DNA of 64,000 nt. Source: an uncultured Chryseobacterium sp. (lineage in GTDB: Bacteria; Bacteroidota; Bacteroidia; Flavobacteriales; Weeksellaceae). Position numbers and translations under genes: made by a program. Of this stretch, positions 27,823 to 37,790 are shown in pieces (position 1 is the stretch's first letter; every line of letters starts with the position of its first letter). The stretch lies in the NCBI RefSeq assembly GCF_936933875.1, contig NZ_CAKZIK010000085.1, positions 50,650 to 114,649 of the forward strand, given 5' to 3'. Under the pieces are notes generated by a model. It did not search any database. It was given only the letters and a program-made list of their open reading frames with translations, and was not told the origin of the DNA.

Positions 27823-30800
27823 ATGACTCAAATTAGTATTAGGAAAGAGCTTTTTCCCTTTCTCAACATTTCTCTTTATCTCAATCAAATCAAGCCGATT
27901 CGCTCGATTTTTGTCCTAAATTCATCAGATGAGCCCAAGGAAAACTTGGAATTGAATATCACTTCGGATCTTCCTGTAATGGAGCGGTTCTGTTTTAAGG
28001 TAAATGAAATTCCTGCTAATTCAGAAGTGAAAATTCCGTTGGAGCAACTTAAGATAAACAGAGATTTTTTTAATACCATTTCCGAAACGGAAACAGCGAT
28101 TATAAAAATAGAAATTGTCCAAAATGAAGAAATAATTTTCTCTGAAAACTGGAATTTAGATGTTCATCCTATTGAGTATTTTGGAGGTTTTGAAATTTTG
28201 CCGGAACTGATAGCATCTTATATCACGCCAAACCATCCTTATGTTTATAAAATAAAAAGAAAAGCCATAGAAATTCTTGAAAAAGAAGGTTTGTCGACAG
28301 CTTTTGAAGGATATCAAAGCAACGATCCGGAGCGAGTATTGCAAATAGTTTCGGCAATTTATACTGCGGTTCAAAATGAGCAAATTGTCTATAGTTCACT
28401 ACCTCCAGGTTATGAAATCACGGGGCAAAGATTACGGTTGCTCAATACTTTGCAAAACGAAAAATTTGGAAACTGCATCGATTTAAGTTTACTTTTTGCT
28501 GCGTGTTTGGAGGCGGTTGATTTAAATCCGATTGTCATAATCGTTCGTGGACATGCTTTTGTAGGTTGTTGGCTGAATGACGACCGGTTTTCGGAAACAA
28601 TAAACGATGATAAATCTGCAATTACAAAAAGAATTTCGAAAGGAATTCGAGAAATTGCCGCTTGGGAAGCAACGAGTATTTGCAAAGGAAATAATATTGT
28701 ATTTGGAGAAGCGTTGAATTTGGGGGAATCTCAGTTGGTTGAGAAGGAAGATTTTCTTGTTTCGATTGATTTGAAAAGGGCTAGAACTTTCCGGATTCGA
28801 CCTTTGCCACTGGTTGCAGAATCTAACAGGATTGAGATTGATGAAGAAAAAATTGAACAGTTGGAGGCAGAACGCATGCAAACCGATTTTGAAATTGGAA
28901 AAATTTATGCGGATGAGTTGCAGAGTGGTACGGTAGTAACGACCAAGCAGAAAATTTGGGAGCGAAAACTTCTTGATTTATCCCTACGGAACAATTTGCT
29001 CAATCTTCGGATAACAAGAAATATGCTGCAATTGGTTGATATTAATATCAACGATTTGGAGGATGTATTGTGGGAGGGAAAAACATTCACAATTCAGCCT
29101 AATCCTAAAGCAGAAATATTAAGAAAATACAATCTTTTTACACAACCATTACATCAGTCGTCGCCTCTTTATCAGATGGCAAATGAAGATTTGAAATACT
29201 TCAAACTACATACACATTATCACCGTCAGGATTTAGAAAGCATTTTGTCTTATATCCACAAAAATGCGAAACAGGCCATTGATGAAAATGGTTCCAGCAC
29301 ACTTTATCTCGCTGTTGGTTTATTGAAATGGTATGACCGAAAAACACCAACACAGCCAAGATTTGCTCCTATTCTACTGATGCCGGTTGAGATTAGCCGT
29401 AGATCCGTAAACAGTAATTTTACTTTAAGAAGCAGGGAAGAAGAAACGATGATCAATATAACCTTGCTTGAATTTCTTCGGCAGGAGTACGAACTCAACA
29501 TACAATCGCTGGAAAACTTGCCTTATGATGAAAAAGGTGTTGATGTTGCAAAAGTTATGGGGATTTTACGCCGAGCAATTATGCAGATGGAAGGTTGGGA
29601 TGTTGAAGAGCAGGTGGTTTTAGGGAATTTTTCCTTTAGCAAACTTATTTTATGGAAAGACATTGTGTCCAATCAGGAAAAGTTGTTGAAAAGCGATATG
29701 GTGAAGAGTCTTGTGGACGGAAAACTTGCGTTTACGCCTAAGTTAGAAAATGAGGATCAGGAATACGACGATATTCCAGCAGAAAGCATCACGCTAGCAA
29801 TTCCAACAGATGTATCGCAAATGGAAGCGGTACTTTCTGCACAAAAAGGAAATACATTTATCTTGCACGGTCCTCCTGGAACAGGAAAATCGCAGACGAT
29901 TACCAATATCATTGCAGATGCATTGCACCGTGGAAAGCGAGTTCTGTTCGTTGCTGCCAAAAAAGCAGCATTGGATGTAGTACACCGTAGACTGGAACAA
30001 ATTGGGCTTGGAAATTTTACATTAGAATTACACTCCAACAAAGCAAAAAAATCAGACATTCTTGCGCAGTTAGAACGGTCTCTTCAAGCGCAACGAACTT
30101 TGCCCGATACTCAATTTTCCAGAGAATCTATGCGACTTGATGTCGCTAAAAAAGATTTGAATGGCTATGTTTCAGTTTTGCATCAAAAGCAAAAAATTGG
30201 CTGGTCTTTGTATGAAAGTATCGTGAATATTGAACTTTTTGATGGTCAGAATCTTTCAAAAGATGCAGTGCCTGAAGATGTCCTAAAAAATGTAGATGAA
30301 GAAAAATGGCTACAGTGGAAAGATTGGTTGCATCAGTATCATTCGTTGATAAATATACTAATTCATCCTAACGAAAATCCGCTGCGAAATCTGGACATTA
30401 AGGAGTATTCTTATGATTTAACAGAGAAAATTGCAGCAAAATCTACTTCACTTTCTCAGATACTTTCCAAATTGCAAACAGCAACAGAATCTGCAGTTTT
30501 TAGTAGTTATTACCCTGCATCGGTTTTAGAAAAAGAAAACTGGACAAATTTTGTGAAACTTATTGCTGAGGTTGAAGTTGCTGAAGATGTTCCGTTGGAA
30601 TTGCTCCAGTTCCTTTCCAAAAAAGAAAATGCAGATGTTTTTGATGAATGGAAAAGCGTATTTGAAGACTATCAGAAATCATTAAATTCAATTCTAAACA
30701 ATTACCAACGAAATGTTTTAGACCAAAATATCTTCGAGTGGGAAATGCTATGGAAAAAAGCAGAACAAACTTGGTTTCTTCCAAAATGGCTACAAAAAAA

Positions 30801-33627
30801 CAAACTCAAGAAAACGATTTCACTTTATCGAAAAAATCCTGTAAAAGATAATAGAGAAGTGTTAAATCTTTTTAGGGACTATCATCAATATTCAGAAAAT
30901 ATTCGTTTGGTGCAGCAAGATAGATTTTCTATTGTGAAATCAACTTTGAAAAACTTGTATAAAGATGAGCAAACTGATATAAGATTAATTAGTAGAATAA
31001 GCCATCAGTCTTCAAAAATCATCCAACTCTGCAATACTTGGGGAGTGGAAATGATTCATCAATGGTGCAAATTTCTTTCGGAAAATCAAATTGCAAACTT
31101 GTCCGAACTGAAAGATAAAAACCGTGAAATTTATCTTTCATTTAAACAGTCGGTTGTTGAATATCAAAATGAAGCAAGGAATTTATATGAAATTTCGAAA
31201 ATCAATTTTGTAGAAAGTGAAAACTGGATTAAAGGAGTTCAACAGCAATTAAATGAAATTAATCTCCATTTGCCCAATCTTAAAGATTGGATTTTGTATG
31301 TGCAGTTGGTGGAAAAAGGTAATGAACTTCAATTGAATTGGTTTACAGATGCTTACCTTCAAAATAAATTTACCAAAAGAAATTGTTTGGATTATTTTCA
31401 TTATACAGTAAATCGTTCTGTTGCCAAAGAGGTTATTTCTGCACACGAGTCTTTGAATTTATTCAATGCATCACTGTTTAATTCGAAAATAGAGCAATAC
31501 AAAAAAATAGCCACTAATTATCGGGTGCTTACATTAAACGATTTGAAAGCAGACCTTTCCGCAAGATTGCCCAATCCCACTTTAGAAGCGATACAAAGTT
31601 CGGAAATTGGAATATTGCAGCGGAATATCAAAAACCGAGGAAGAGGAACCAGCATCAGAAAACTGTTTGATCAGATTCCGACATTGCTGCCAAGGCTTGT
31701 ACCCTGTATGTTGATGAGCCCGATTTCGGTTGCACAATATTTTGATGTAAATCACGAGTTATTTGATTTGCTCATTTTTGATGAAGCATCACAGTTGCCA
31801 ACATTTGAGGCGGTAAGTTCGTTAGCCAGAGCTAAACAGGCAATTATTGTTGGAGATCCAAAGCAAATGCCGCCAACTTCTTTCTTCAGTACGATAAAAA
31901 TTGATGAAGAAAATATAGATATTGAGGATATGGAAAGCATTCTTGATGATGCGCTGTCGCTATCCATTCCGTCCAAATATTTATTGAGACATTACCGCAG
32001 CAAGCACGAAAGTTTGATTGCCTTTAGTAATTCCAATTATTACGAAAATAAACTATTAACTTTCCCTTCACACGATGATTTAGATAAACAAGTGAAATTC
32101 CACGAGATTTCTGGATTTTACGATAAAGGCAAAACCAGAACCAACCGTTTTGAGGCAGATGCAATCGTGAAATTTGTCGAAGCACATTACGCCAATCCAG
32201 AAAATAGAAAAAGAAGTATCGGAATCGTAACATTTAGCCAAACCCAGCAAAACCTTATTGAAGAAAAATTGCTAGAGGTTTATTCAAAAAATACGGAATT
32301 GGAATGATGGGCAACCGAATCTGAAGAACCACTTTTTGTGAAAAACCTTGAAAATGTACAAGGTGATGAACGGGATTTTATCCTTTTTTCCATCGGTTAC
32401 GGTGCCGATGAAAATGGAAAAGTAAGTATGAATTTTGGTCCGTTAAACAGAAATGGAGGTTGGCGCAGGCTGAATGTTGCGGTTACACGCTCGCGTTATG
32501 AAATGCACGTTTTTTCTACTTTGAAATCCGAACAAATTGATTTGGCAAGAACATCTGCAGAAGGTGTTGCCGGCTTAAAGGCTTTCCTGAATTTTGCTGA
32601 AAAAGGACATTTACCAATAAATGCTGATGAACAGAGTGTCTCAAATAGAAAATCATTGGCTAACAGTATTGCGACAAAACTCAATGACATTGGTTTAGAA
32701 GCAAAGACTAATATTGGAACTTCCGACTTTAAGGTGGATATTGGAATTGTAAACCCCAAAAATCCCGCACAATATATACTTGCAATTTTAATAGACGGGT
32801 ATTATTATCTTGAAGCGAAAACCAGCAACGACAGGGAAATGGTAATGCCATCCGTATTGTCTGCATTGGGTTGGAAAATCCATAGGATTTGGACAATGGA
32901 TTGGTACGAAAACAGTGATAGGATTTTGAACGAAATCAAAGAAAAAGTCCAGTCGATTTCAGAAGACAATTTTAAGGAGGAAGAAATAATCCCATCTGAT
33001 ATTGAACATTTCGAAGTTGAAGAAGCCGCAGTTCAAAATACTTCTCATGGTGCAGAAGCGGTTCACGCAAACAAAAAACAAGAGTATGTCGCAACGGTTT
33101 TAGATCTTGTTCCCAATGCAAATAGTGAGACCATTTACGATTTTGGAAACAGAAACTTACTTCGCTCACAGATTAACCAAATTGTAAATACGGAATCCCC
33201 GATTAGTAAAAATTTACTTTACAGAAGATTATTAAATGTGTGGAATACAAGCAGAGTAGGAGCAAAATTGGACAGATATTTACAAGAGATTATTGATGAA
33301 ACTAATATTAAAAAAAGTACTCATCATCAAGATTTTTATTGGATAGATAATTCCGATTTTTACTGCACATTTTACCGAAATAATGATATTGAAAAGCGGT
33401 CAGTAGAAGACATTGCACCCGAAGAGGTTTTAATAGCATTAGAAGAAATATTAATCAATAATTTGAGTATTGAAAAAACCGATTTAATGCGATATCTCAC
33501 TCGAACATTTGGCTACTCTAAAATGGGTATGCAAATTGAAACCTTGATGGATAATGCAATCAAATTTGCCGTAGAAAAAAAAGTGGCAGAGATAGATGGA
33601 AGTAGGGTGAAGATTGCGAGTAATTAA
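27823..33627 (+). pseudogene. DUF4011 helicase-nuclease, interrupted by an in-frame TGA
   Basis: One reading frame of 1935 codons (including the stop) is broken by a single TGA at 32305-32307 (codon 1495); the frame continues without shift to a proper stop at 33627. Domains in order: a transglutaminase-like segment (GNC with Cys218, GHAF with His244), DUF4011 (around Trp379, KLLDLSLRNNLLNLR), superfamily 1 helicase with Walker A GPPGTGKS (683-690) and DEAS box (1320-1323), GDPKQMPP, and beyond the TGA the motifs VQGDERD and VAVTRSR (about 1552-1558), a Vsr-like nuclease (TSDFKVD, 1633-1639; GWKIHRIWTMDW) and DUF3320. Without readthrough the helicase loses motifs V-VI and the nuclease. An error in the sequence would restore a complete defence protein. 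Confidence 0.85.
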
Positions 33628-33769
33628 CAAAGGAGTGTGAAATTAATTTTTTTATTTTGACGAGGATTGCATATTTATGATTATAGCAATTAAAACAACC
33701 AAAATATTCAATAATTTCACCCGTTTAATGTCAATGAACATCCATTTTTATTGAACAAAACCCTGTTTT

Positions 33770-33800
33770 TTGATAAAATGAATAAATTTTATTATTTTTG
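33770..33800 (+). promoter_or_regulatory. Consensus promoter with no obvious gene downstream
   Basis: TTG (33770-33772), a 20-base spacer and TATTTTTG (33793-33800) match the flavobacterial consensus. A transcript would start near 33807 and reach the terminator at 33995-34017, about 210 bases, crossing the candidate attR and containing no credible coding frame. The gap 33628-34156 holds nothing else recognisable. Confidence 0.45.
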
Positions 33801-33868
33801 GTCGTAAACGGATGATGTATAGTGTGTTACTTCACAAATTGCAAAATTTTTGACCGATTTTTATCAAT

Positions 33869-33880
33869 CATATTTGTACC
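33869..33880 (+). repeat. Candidate right attachment site (attR core)
   Basis: An exact copy of the 12-base CATATTTGTACC found at 3629-3640, again preceded by a GAyCGATTTTTAT block. It lies 240 bases beyond the last island gene. See the left copy for the argument and caveats. Confidence 0.45.
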
Positions 33881-33994
33881 ATAAAAATTGTAACTAATTG
33901 ACTACTATACATGTTCATTTTTGAAGAGGTGAAATAATTTTTCATAGAGATTAAATGGCAGAACATTGAAGATGTTCATAAGATAATTGAAAGT

Positions 33995-34017
33995 CCCCAC
34001 TTTGGTGGGGATTTTTT
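33995..34017 (+). terminator. Rho-independent terminator
   Basis: CCCCAC (33995-34000) pairs with GTGGGG (34005-34010) around TTTG, followed by ATTTTTT. It would end the short transcript from the promoter at 33770. Confidence 0.85.
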
Positions 34018-34156
34018 GTATTTTTAATGAAATAATTATCCATGGGGTTTTTGGCAATGAAGTATCCTGGATTTTGGAAGCCTTCAGGATTTCAGTGGAA
34101 AAGTTCAGAAATGTTCCTTTGGATGTAAGAATTGTAAGTTACGGAAATACAGATCC

Positions 34157-34292
34157 CAAAGTTGCCAATTTTATACAATGTTATAATTGTTTTTAACCCA
34201 GTACGAATCCTTTCGCCAACATTTCATATTCTTTCAGTTTTAAATCCTGTGCAAATTGAAATTGTACGGACTGTCAGTTCGTCAAACCGGTG
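34157..34292 (-). pseudogene. Relic copy of the 3' end of the luciferase-like monooxygenase gene
   Basis: About 135 bases align with 36587-36717, which spans the last 30 codons and stop of the intact monooxygenase gene at 36623 plus its downstream flank. Identity is roughly 80% by eye (for example CCTTTCGCCAAC is shared, as is ATAATTGTTTTTAAC). The rest of the gene is missing here. The two copies flank the lectin-like and frameshifted genes, so the segment marks an old duplication or insertion. Confidence 0.75.
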
Positions 34293-34353
34293 CACTTATT
34301 GTTCTTTTTAAAGATAATCAACCAACCACTTTTCCACCTTCCCTTTTTTTGTC

Positions 34354-34386
34354 AAAAAAAAAACTGACTCGATTTTGAGACAGTTT
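34354..34386 (-). terminator. Terminator of the lectin-like gene
   Basis: AAACTGACTC (34361-34370) pairs with GAGACAGTTT (34377-34386) with one mismatch; on the minus strand a run of T (34354-34360) follows. It is 28 bases past the stop of the gene at 34414. Confidence 0.8.
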
Positions 34387-34413
34387 CATTTCAATATGCT
34401 ATTGTGCTTATTT

Positions 34414-35796
34414 TTATTTATTATAAGAAGGCAGCGATGGGTTTGTAATAATGCTGCATTTTCGCGCAAACACGACAGTGGTTGCAGTATTGTTCGTGAG
34501 ATCGGTGTCTGTAATTTCGGTACTGTTTACCGTAGAAACACTTTTGAAACTCTGATTGGTTGGAATGGATCTTTTATAGTAGTTCCCAGTGATCGTGATA
34601 ATTCCTGAAGAATTGCTTGCCAAACCTAACTTACCAGTAATACTGTTGGAAGTAAAATTGCTTGTTGGCAAGTTGGAACTTGTAAATCCAGTAGTTGACA
34701 AGCTTGTAATTTTAAATTTGGTGATATCTAAAAGATTTCCTGCCGCATCCTGTATCTGATTGGTATAATCAATATTATTTAGATTTGCTGCCGTATCGTT
34801 TGTTACTTCAATTTGAAAAGTAACAGGGTTCTCTTTTATATCGTTACACAGTGATGCAGAATTGGATCCGCTGTCCACACGAAGGTTTCCCGGCGTTGTC
34901 AGTAAGACATTTCGGATTTCATGGAAATTAAATCCTCCGCCAGTCGAAGCAGCAAAGCCTAACTTTAAGGTAGGTGGCAGTGGGTAAGTGGTACCACTCA
35001 TTGTATAATTGAGTACCTCGGTGAAGGTGGTTTCGTTTTGTTTTCTCCACTTTACGTTGATTAAATAATCATTTCCGGATTTTGTAACGTAAACTTGCAC
35101 CCTTCTGTAGAAAGCAGTAGGAGATGGTCGTGAAGCTACAATGGTATTGTAATCAATTTCATCCCGGGCTCTTATGGCATTAGCTCCTCCTGTTCTGTCG
35201 CCCAATTCAGTGTGGGTTAAATAAGGGTTTGATGCATTAGGCGTTGCTGAGGTTGGCCCACGCAGTACAATTGCATTTGGGACCATACCAGAGGTTCCTC
35301 CGTTCCTGCCTTCTGCTGCACGAGCGAAATTTCCGTATTCATCAAAACCTACACCGATATATCCTCCACTTAGGCCCGTGGTATTGCTATTGTTGGCATA
35401 ACCTAAAGATCCACCGTATCCTCCCAATTTGAAGTTGGCATCAGTGATACTTCCGTCAAAAAGAAATAAAGAAAGTCCGTCAGCACCTAAGTAACTATCA
35501 TTTGAAGATCTCCAAGACACATATTCAAAATCAGCAATAATACCCAAGCTTGTAGGAAACGACTCTTGTACGTACATGTAACCTCTTTGGCTAGGTGAAC
35601 TGTTGGTAAGCCGCAGCCAACCACTTCCGTTGGGATCAACTCCTGTGGCCGCTGTAAGGGTCGCGTTATCTCCAATTTTTAATCCGGTAGCGTCATTTGT
35701 TTTTAGGGTATTGGTAATGGTAAACTGAGCGAGAACCATTCCGGAACTGAACAGTAGAGCCCCACAAAAGGTTTTATAAAATTGCTTCATCATCAT
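34414..35796 (-). CDS. Secreted L-type lectin-like protein
   Basis: A 460-residue protein with a signal peptide (KTFCGALLFSSGMVLAQ). Residues about 25-310 look like a legume-lectin/concanavalin-like sandwich: GWLRLTNSSPSQRGYMYVQ, FEYVSWRSSNDSYLGADGLS, GLSGGYIGVGFDEYGNFAR and NVKWRKQNETTFTEVLNYTM. A C-terminal beta domain (about 325-445) ending in DLTNNTATTVVFARKC resembles DUF11-type repeats of surface proteins. No type IX sorting tail is visible, so it may be shortened compared with larger relatives. It begins three bases after the stop of the frameshifted gene upstream, suggesting an operon. Ligand is unknown. Confidence 0.7.
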   Translation of the reverse strand: MMMKQFYKTFCGALLFSSGMVLAQFTITNTLKTNDATGLKIGDNATLTAATGVDPNGSGWLRLTNSSPSQRGYMYVQESFPTSLGIIADFEYVSWRSSNDSYLGADGLSLFLFDGSITDANFKLGGYGGSLGYANNSNTTGLSGGYIGVGFDEYGNFARAAEGRNGGTSGMVPNAIVLRGPTSATPNASNPYLTHTELGDRTGGANAIRARDEIDYNTIVASRPSPTAFYRRVQVYVTKSGNDYLINVKWRKQNETTFTEVLNYTMSGTTYPLPPTLKLGFAASTGGGFNFHEIRNVLLTTPGNLRVDSGSNSASLCNDIKENPVTFQIEVTNDTAANLNNIDYTNQIQDAAGNLLDITKFKITSLSTTGFTSSNLPTSNFTSNSITGKLGLASNSSGIITITGNYYKRSIPTNQSFKSVSTVNSTEITDTDLTNNTATTVVFARKCSIITNPSLPSYNK

Positions 35797-35799
35797 CGG

Positions 35800-36367
35800 T
35801 TATTTTACCACAAATACAATATTCATAAAACTTGCATCAGAAGCGTTCCCTATCACGTTGTATGACATTACGCCATCAGCAGTTATAGATACATTGTTCA
35901 TCAGAGAAGTATCGTAATAGGTAACATAATATTCCAGTTCATTTTTTGGAAGAGTAGGAATACTTCCTACCGATCCGGAGCTTTTTACTGGTGGAGAATT
36001 AAACTGATTGTAGTACAAATTATACAAATCCATCGATTTTGCTCCCAAAGTGGATGTGTTTACCAATACCGATGGCATGTAGAAAAATTTTGGGAAATTG
36101 TTATTTCGAAAAGCGCCTACCCATTTGCTGATGGTGTTATCATAGTAATAAAATCCCGGTGATTTAATGTTGGAAGTTTTTGGAGATGTAGTCGTCGGAA
36201 TGCTGGTAACATAAACTAAAGTAGCATGCTGATTAGTACTATAGTTAGCATCCTTGGCTTTCAGTTCGTCACCGGAAATTAGTGGATGGCGATGTAGTGT
36301 TGATTCCTACCTGTGCATGAGCATAAAGCGCAGATAGAATCCCAACAAGGCAGATAATTTTTTTCAT
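35800..36367 (-). pseudogene. Frameshifted secreted Bacteroidota-type surface protein
   Basis: Translation from the ATG at 36367 gives a good signal peptide (MKKIICLVGILSALYAHAQ) and VGINTTSPST, then stops at a TGA near 36270. Immediately downstream another frame reads ISGDELKAKDANYSTNQ and HATLVYVTSIPTT, continuing to the stop at 35800. The VGINTTSP start and the later GDELKAKD/LVYV blocks belong together in flavobacterial secreted proteins, so an indel or small deletion around 36270-36300 has split one gene. A TAAATTTG -7 element precedes the ATG. Confidence 0.75.
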
Positions 36368-36401
36368 TAATTTGGTTTATTTTATATATTGTTTATGCTT
36401 A

Positions 36402-36409
36402 CAAATTTA
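36402..36409 (-). promoter_or_regulatory. -7 element of the lectin-like operon
   Basis: On the minus strand TAAATTTG matches TAnnTTTG exactly, 35 bases before the ATG at 36367. No clear TTG -33 element was found at the right distance. The rest of 36410-36622 shows only the duplicated convergent-gene flank. Confidence 0.4.
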
Positions 36410-36622
36410 AACATTTTTATTAATTATAAAAATTCAGAAAAATTAATTAAAAATTATATATTCTGTGTTTCAAAAGCTGTTTTTGTAAATAGCGGGTACA
36501 TTTACAGATGAAAATTTCGGAAAAACATAGTTGCTTTTCATTAAAGAAAAGAGACGGGCTAAGAAAATCTTACGACAACCATATCTCAAAGTCGCCAATT
36601 TTATCCAATTTCATAATTGTTT

Positions 36623-37621
36623 TTAACTCAGTCCAAATCCTTTCGCCAACAATTCATATTCTTTAAGTTTAAAATCCTGCGCAAAAGGAGTCGTACAAAT
36701 CATCAGTTCATCAAAACCGTAGATTTCCTTTTCGTGTTTTAATCTTTCAACCACTTCATTAATTTCTCCTCGAATGTGCCAGTTTGAACCTTGCTCGATG
36801 AAAAGTCTTTCAGCATCGGTTAAAGGAAAAGTTTGTGCTTCTTCAGGAGAAATTCTGCGGATTCTTTGTCCGGTATGAAGCTGCATTCTGGTAATATCCG
36901 AAACACGAGCCTGAAAATCGGCTTCTTCTTTAGTTTCCGCAACAGTTACCATATAACACGCTAAAACATTGGGTACTTTTTGAAATTCAGACGGTTGAAA
37001 ATTTTCGCGGTAAACGTCAAAAATATTACGGTCTATAGTTCCGGTAAAAAACTGAACGTAGCCGTAACTTAAACCCATTTTTCCGGCTTCCATGGCAGAA
37101 TTTCCGGTGGAACCTAAAAGAAAAACTTCCGGCAAAACGATATTTATTGGATGGGCAATAACATTGTGGTTGTAATACTCTTCGCCGTTTTCGTCTTTCA
37201 GCAGATGTAAAGTTTCCGACAGTTTTTTATATAAATCCTGAAATCTCGTGTCTTTTCCTTCCGAAAGTGCCAAAATAGATTTTCCGTCTCCTCCAGGAGC
37301 TCTTCCTGCGCCAAAATCAATTTTTCCGGGAGCATATGCCGACAAAGTTTTGAAAATTTCCGCCATTTTGTAAGGGGAATAATGCATCATCATCGTTCCA
37401 CCAGAACCTAAACGAATATTTTTTGTTAAAGCAGAAAGATGTGCCATCGAAATTTCAGGAGCTGAACTGGCAAAAACTTCTGTATTATGATGTTCTGCAA
37501 ACCAAAAACGATGATAGCCAAGTTTGTCCGCCAATTGAACGGCTTCACGCATATTTTCCAGTGCCTGTTGTGGAGATTGTCCTTGTGAAATTGGTCCTTG
37601 ATCCAGTATAGAGAGTTTCAT
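36623..37621 (-). CDS. Luciferase-like flavin-dependent monooxygenase
   Basis: A 332-residue LLM-class flavin oxidoreductase (MsnO8-like group), a TIM-barrel enzyme using reduced flavin and oxygen. Family marks include LADKLGYHRFWFAEHHN near residue 38, IRLGSGGTMMMHYSPY, and the C-terminal YGFDELMICT. Substrate is not known. It is monocistronic, convergent with nothing clear on its right because the next gene is divergent. Its 3' end exists as a second, decayed copy at 34157-34292. Confidence 0.9.
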   Translation of the reverse strand: MKLSILDQGPISQGQSPQQALENMREAVQLADKLGYHRFWFAEHHNTEVFASSAPEISMAHLSALTKNIRLGSGGTMMMHYSPYKMAEIFKTLSAYAPGKIDFGAGRAPGGDGKSILALSEGKDTRFQDLYKKLSETLHLLKDENGEEYYNHNVIAHPINIVLPEVFLLGSTGNSAMEAGKMGLSYGYVQFFTGTIDRNIFDVYRENFQPSEFQKVPNVLACYMVTVAETKEEADFQARVSDITRMQLHTGQRIRRISPEEAQTFPLTDAERLFIEQGSNWHIRGEINEVVERLKHEKEIYGFDELMICTTPFAQDFKLKEYELLAKGFGLS

Positions 37622-37734
37622 TTTTTATTTTTTACAATTTTACAGAAATTAAGATTTTAAACTTTAAAAAATCGTTCGATTGTTTCTATTATATGCATTC
37701 TTATAATAAGAAAGTGTTGATAAAAATAGTTTTT

Positions 37735-37742
37735 TACTTTTG
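37735..37742 (+). promoter_or_regulatory. -7 element for the nucleoid-associated protein gene
   Basis: TACTTTTG fits TAnnTTTG, 49 bases before the ATG at 37791. A TTG lies at 37717-37719, a slightly short 15-base spacing. Confidence 0.45.
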
Positions 37743-37790
37743 CGAAAAGGGTTCAAAACTTTATCTTAGCATCGCTAAATTTTTTAAAAA

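Larger units (their letters stand above)
3629..33880. mobile_element. Integrative and mobilizable element carrying a defence cluster
   Basis: The segment between the dnaK terminator and the chromosomal genes beyond 34 kb contains a tyrosine recombinase next to one end, excisionase-like proteins, VapE-like helicase, primase, MobC and relaxase genes, but no type IV secretion genes. That gene set fits an element mobilised by a helper conjugation system. Its cargo is restriction-modification and other nucleic-acid defence genes. Ends are set by a 12-bp direct repeat (3629-3640 and 33869-33880); this boundary is inferred, while the gene content is clear. Confidence 0.7.

Noticed and set aside
32305..32307. 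Selenocysteine or other recoding of the TGA in the helicase gene
   Set aside because: The position is not a Cys/Sec site in the family, no SECIS-like structure was seen, and two other genes carry TAA and TAG stops.
33987..34196. A 69-codon plus-strand open frame after the island
   Set aside because: Begins inside a terminator from a non-ATG codon and overlaps the duplicated gene-end relic; most of it has no family likeness.
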